From: Parvibaculum sp.
GTDB lineage: Bacteria > Pseudomonadota > Alphaproteobacteria > Parvibaculales > Parvibaculaceae
Length of the DNA: 64,000 nt
Direction of reading: 5' to 3'
NCBI RefSeq assembly: GCF_030651915.1
Contig: NZ_JAUSBV010000010.1
Coordinates: 310,001 to 374,000 of the forward strand
In this document: positions 63,821-64,000 of the stretch, piece after piece
Position numbering within the stretch: the stretch's first letter is position 1
How the letters are laid out: each line of letters begins with the position of its first letter
Made by a program: the position numbers and the translations under genes
Notes under the pieces: generated by a model
Databases searched by the model: none
The model's input: the letters and a program-made list of their open reading frames with translations, nothing else
Told to the model about the DNA's origin: nothing

Positions 63821-64000
63821 ATGGGTAGCGGACCGCTGAGCGGCATCAAGGTCGTCGAATTCGCAGGTATCGGGCCGGGGCCCTTCTGCGCCATGCTGCT
63901 CTCCGACATGGGTGCGGATATCATCCGCATCGACCGCAAGGGCGGGCGCGGCGGCTCGAAATTCGATATCGGTTCGCGCGGCCGGCGCTCGGTCGCGCTC
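63821..64000 (+). CDS. CaiB/BaiF CoA-transferase or alpha-methylacyl-CoA racemase, N-terminus only
   Basis: The first 60 codons of a gene cut by the window edge, with GGGAG upstream of ATG 63821. The opening [29 protein letters not shown] is given in parts: [15 protein letters not shown], then [13 protein letters not shown]. This is diagnostic of the CaiB/BaiF family and closest in wording to alpha-methylacyl-CoA racemase. It likely acts on branched acyl-CoAs. Confidence 0.88.
   Translation, partial: MGSGPLSGIKVVEFAGIGPGPFCAMLLSDMGADIIRIDRKGGRGGSKFDIGSRGRRSVAL

Overview
The window is 64 kb of high-G+C chromosomal DNA from an alphaproteobacterium. Three things point there: the gene order gyrA-coaD-two cyclophilins-queA-tgt-tRNA-Lys, a direct-repeat GAAC-N7-GAAC (GTTC-N7-GTTC) SOS box shared by divergent uvrA and ssb, and a fused CysN-CysC sulfate-activation gene. 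A Hyphomicrobiales- or Parvibaculum-like organism is my best guess, but the sequence does not prove the genus. No prophage, insertion sequence or CRISPR array is visible. Both ends cut genes: uvrA on the left and a CaiB/BaiF-type CoA-transferase/racemase on the right.

Layout. 1-14.7 kb is housekeeping: uvrA, ssb, a DUF2269 membrane protein, a P2-type cation ATPase, gyrA, coaD, a periplasmic and a cytosolic cyclophilin, queA, tgt and tRNA-Lys(UUU). 14.7-25.1 kb is accessory: a GFA-family protein, a globin fused to a transmembrane chemoreceptor and flanked by 52-bp direct repeats, an orphan Hen1-type RNA methyltransferase, a sugar epimerase and glycosyltransferase, two tandem Rnk-like proteins, an M15 peptidase, a lower-G+C lipoprotein pair, and a miniature oxidase-subunit-I-like membrane protein. 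25.2-34.4 kb holds an overlapping pair of large secreted proteins (beta-propeller-like and DUF11/Cys-rich), a divergent LuxR regulator with a promoter dyad, a RodZ-like protein and a beta-carbonic anhydrase.

34.5-43 kb is a co-directional anabolic run: cysD-cysNC-galE, then glmU-glmS, then a TPR/SPOR protein. It supplies activated sulfate, UDP-galactose and UDP-GlcNAc. 43.2-50.4 kb is a CoA-thioester region: an HMG-CoA-synthase-like protein carrying its own DUF35-like tail but no catalytic cysteine, followed by a thiolase. These face a five-gene minus-strand operon (DUF7064/7065, aminoglycoside-phosphotransferase-like, DUF6285, DUF3089 hydrolase, enoyl-CoA hydratase). 50.6-57.3 kb carries DUF502, recG, sdhE and mfd. 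57.3-64 kb has a hydroxylaminobenzene-mutase-like membrane protein with a secreted partner, an FrnE-like oxidoreductase, an SDR, a putP symporter embedded among three very small membrane-protein genes, an acyl-CoA ligase and the start of the CoA-transferase gene.

The items most worth following up are the globin-chemoreceptor fusion and its flanking repeats, the orphan Hen1 methyltransferase, the Cys-less HMGS-DUF35 fusion beside a thiolase, the unannotated small membrane proteins around putP, and two REPIN-like paired palindromic elements.
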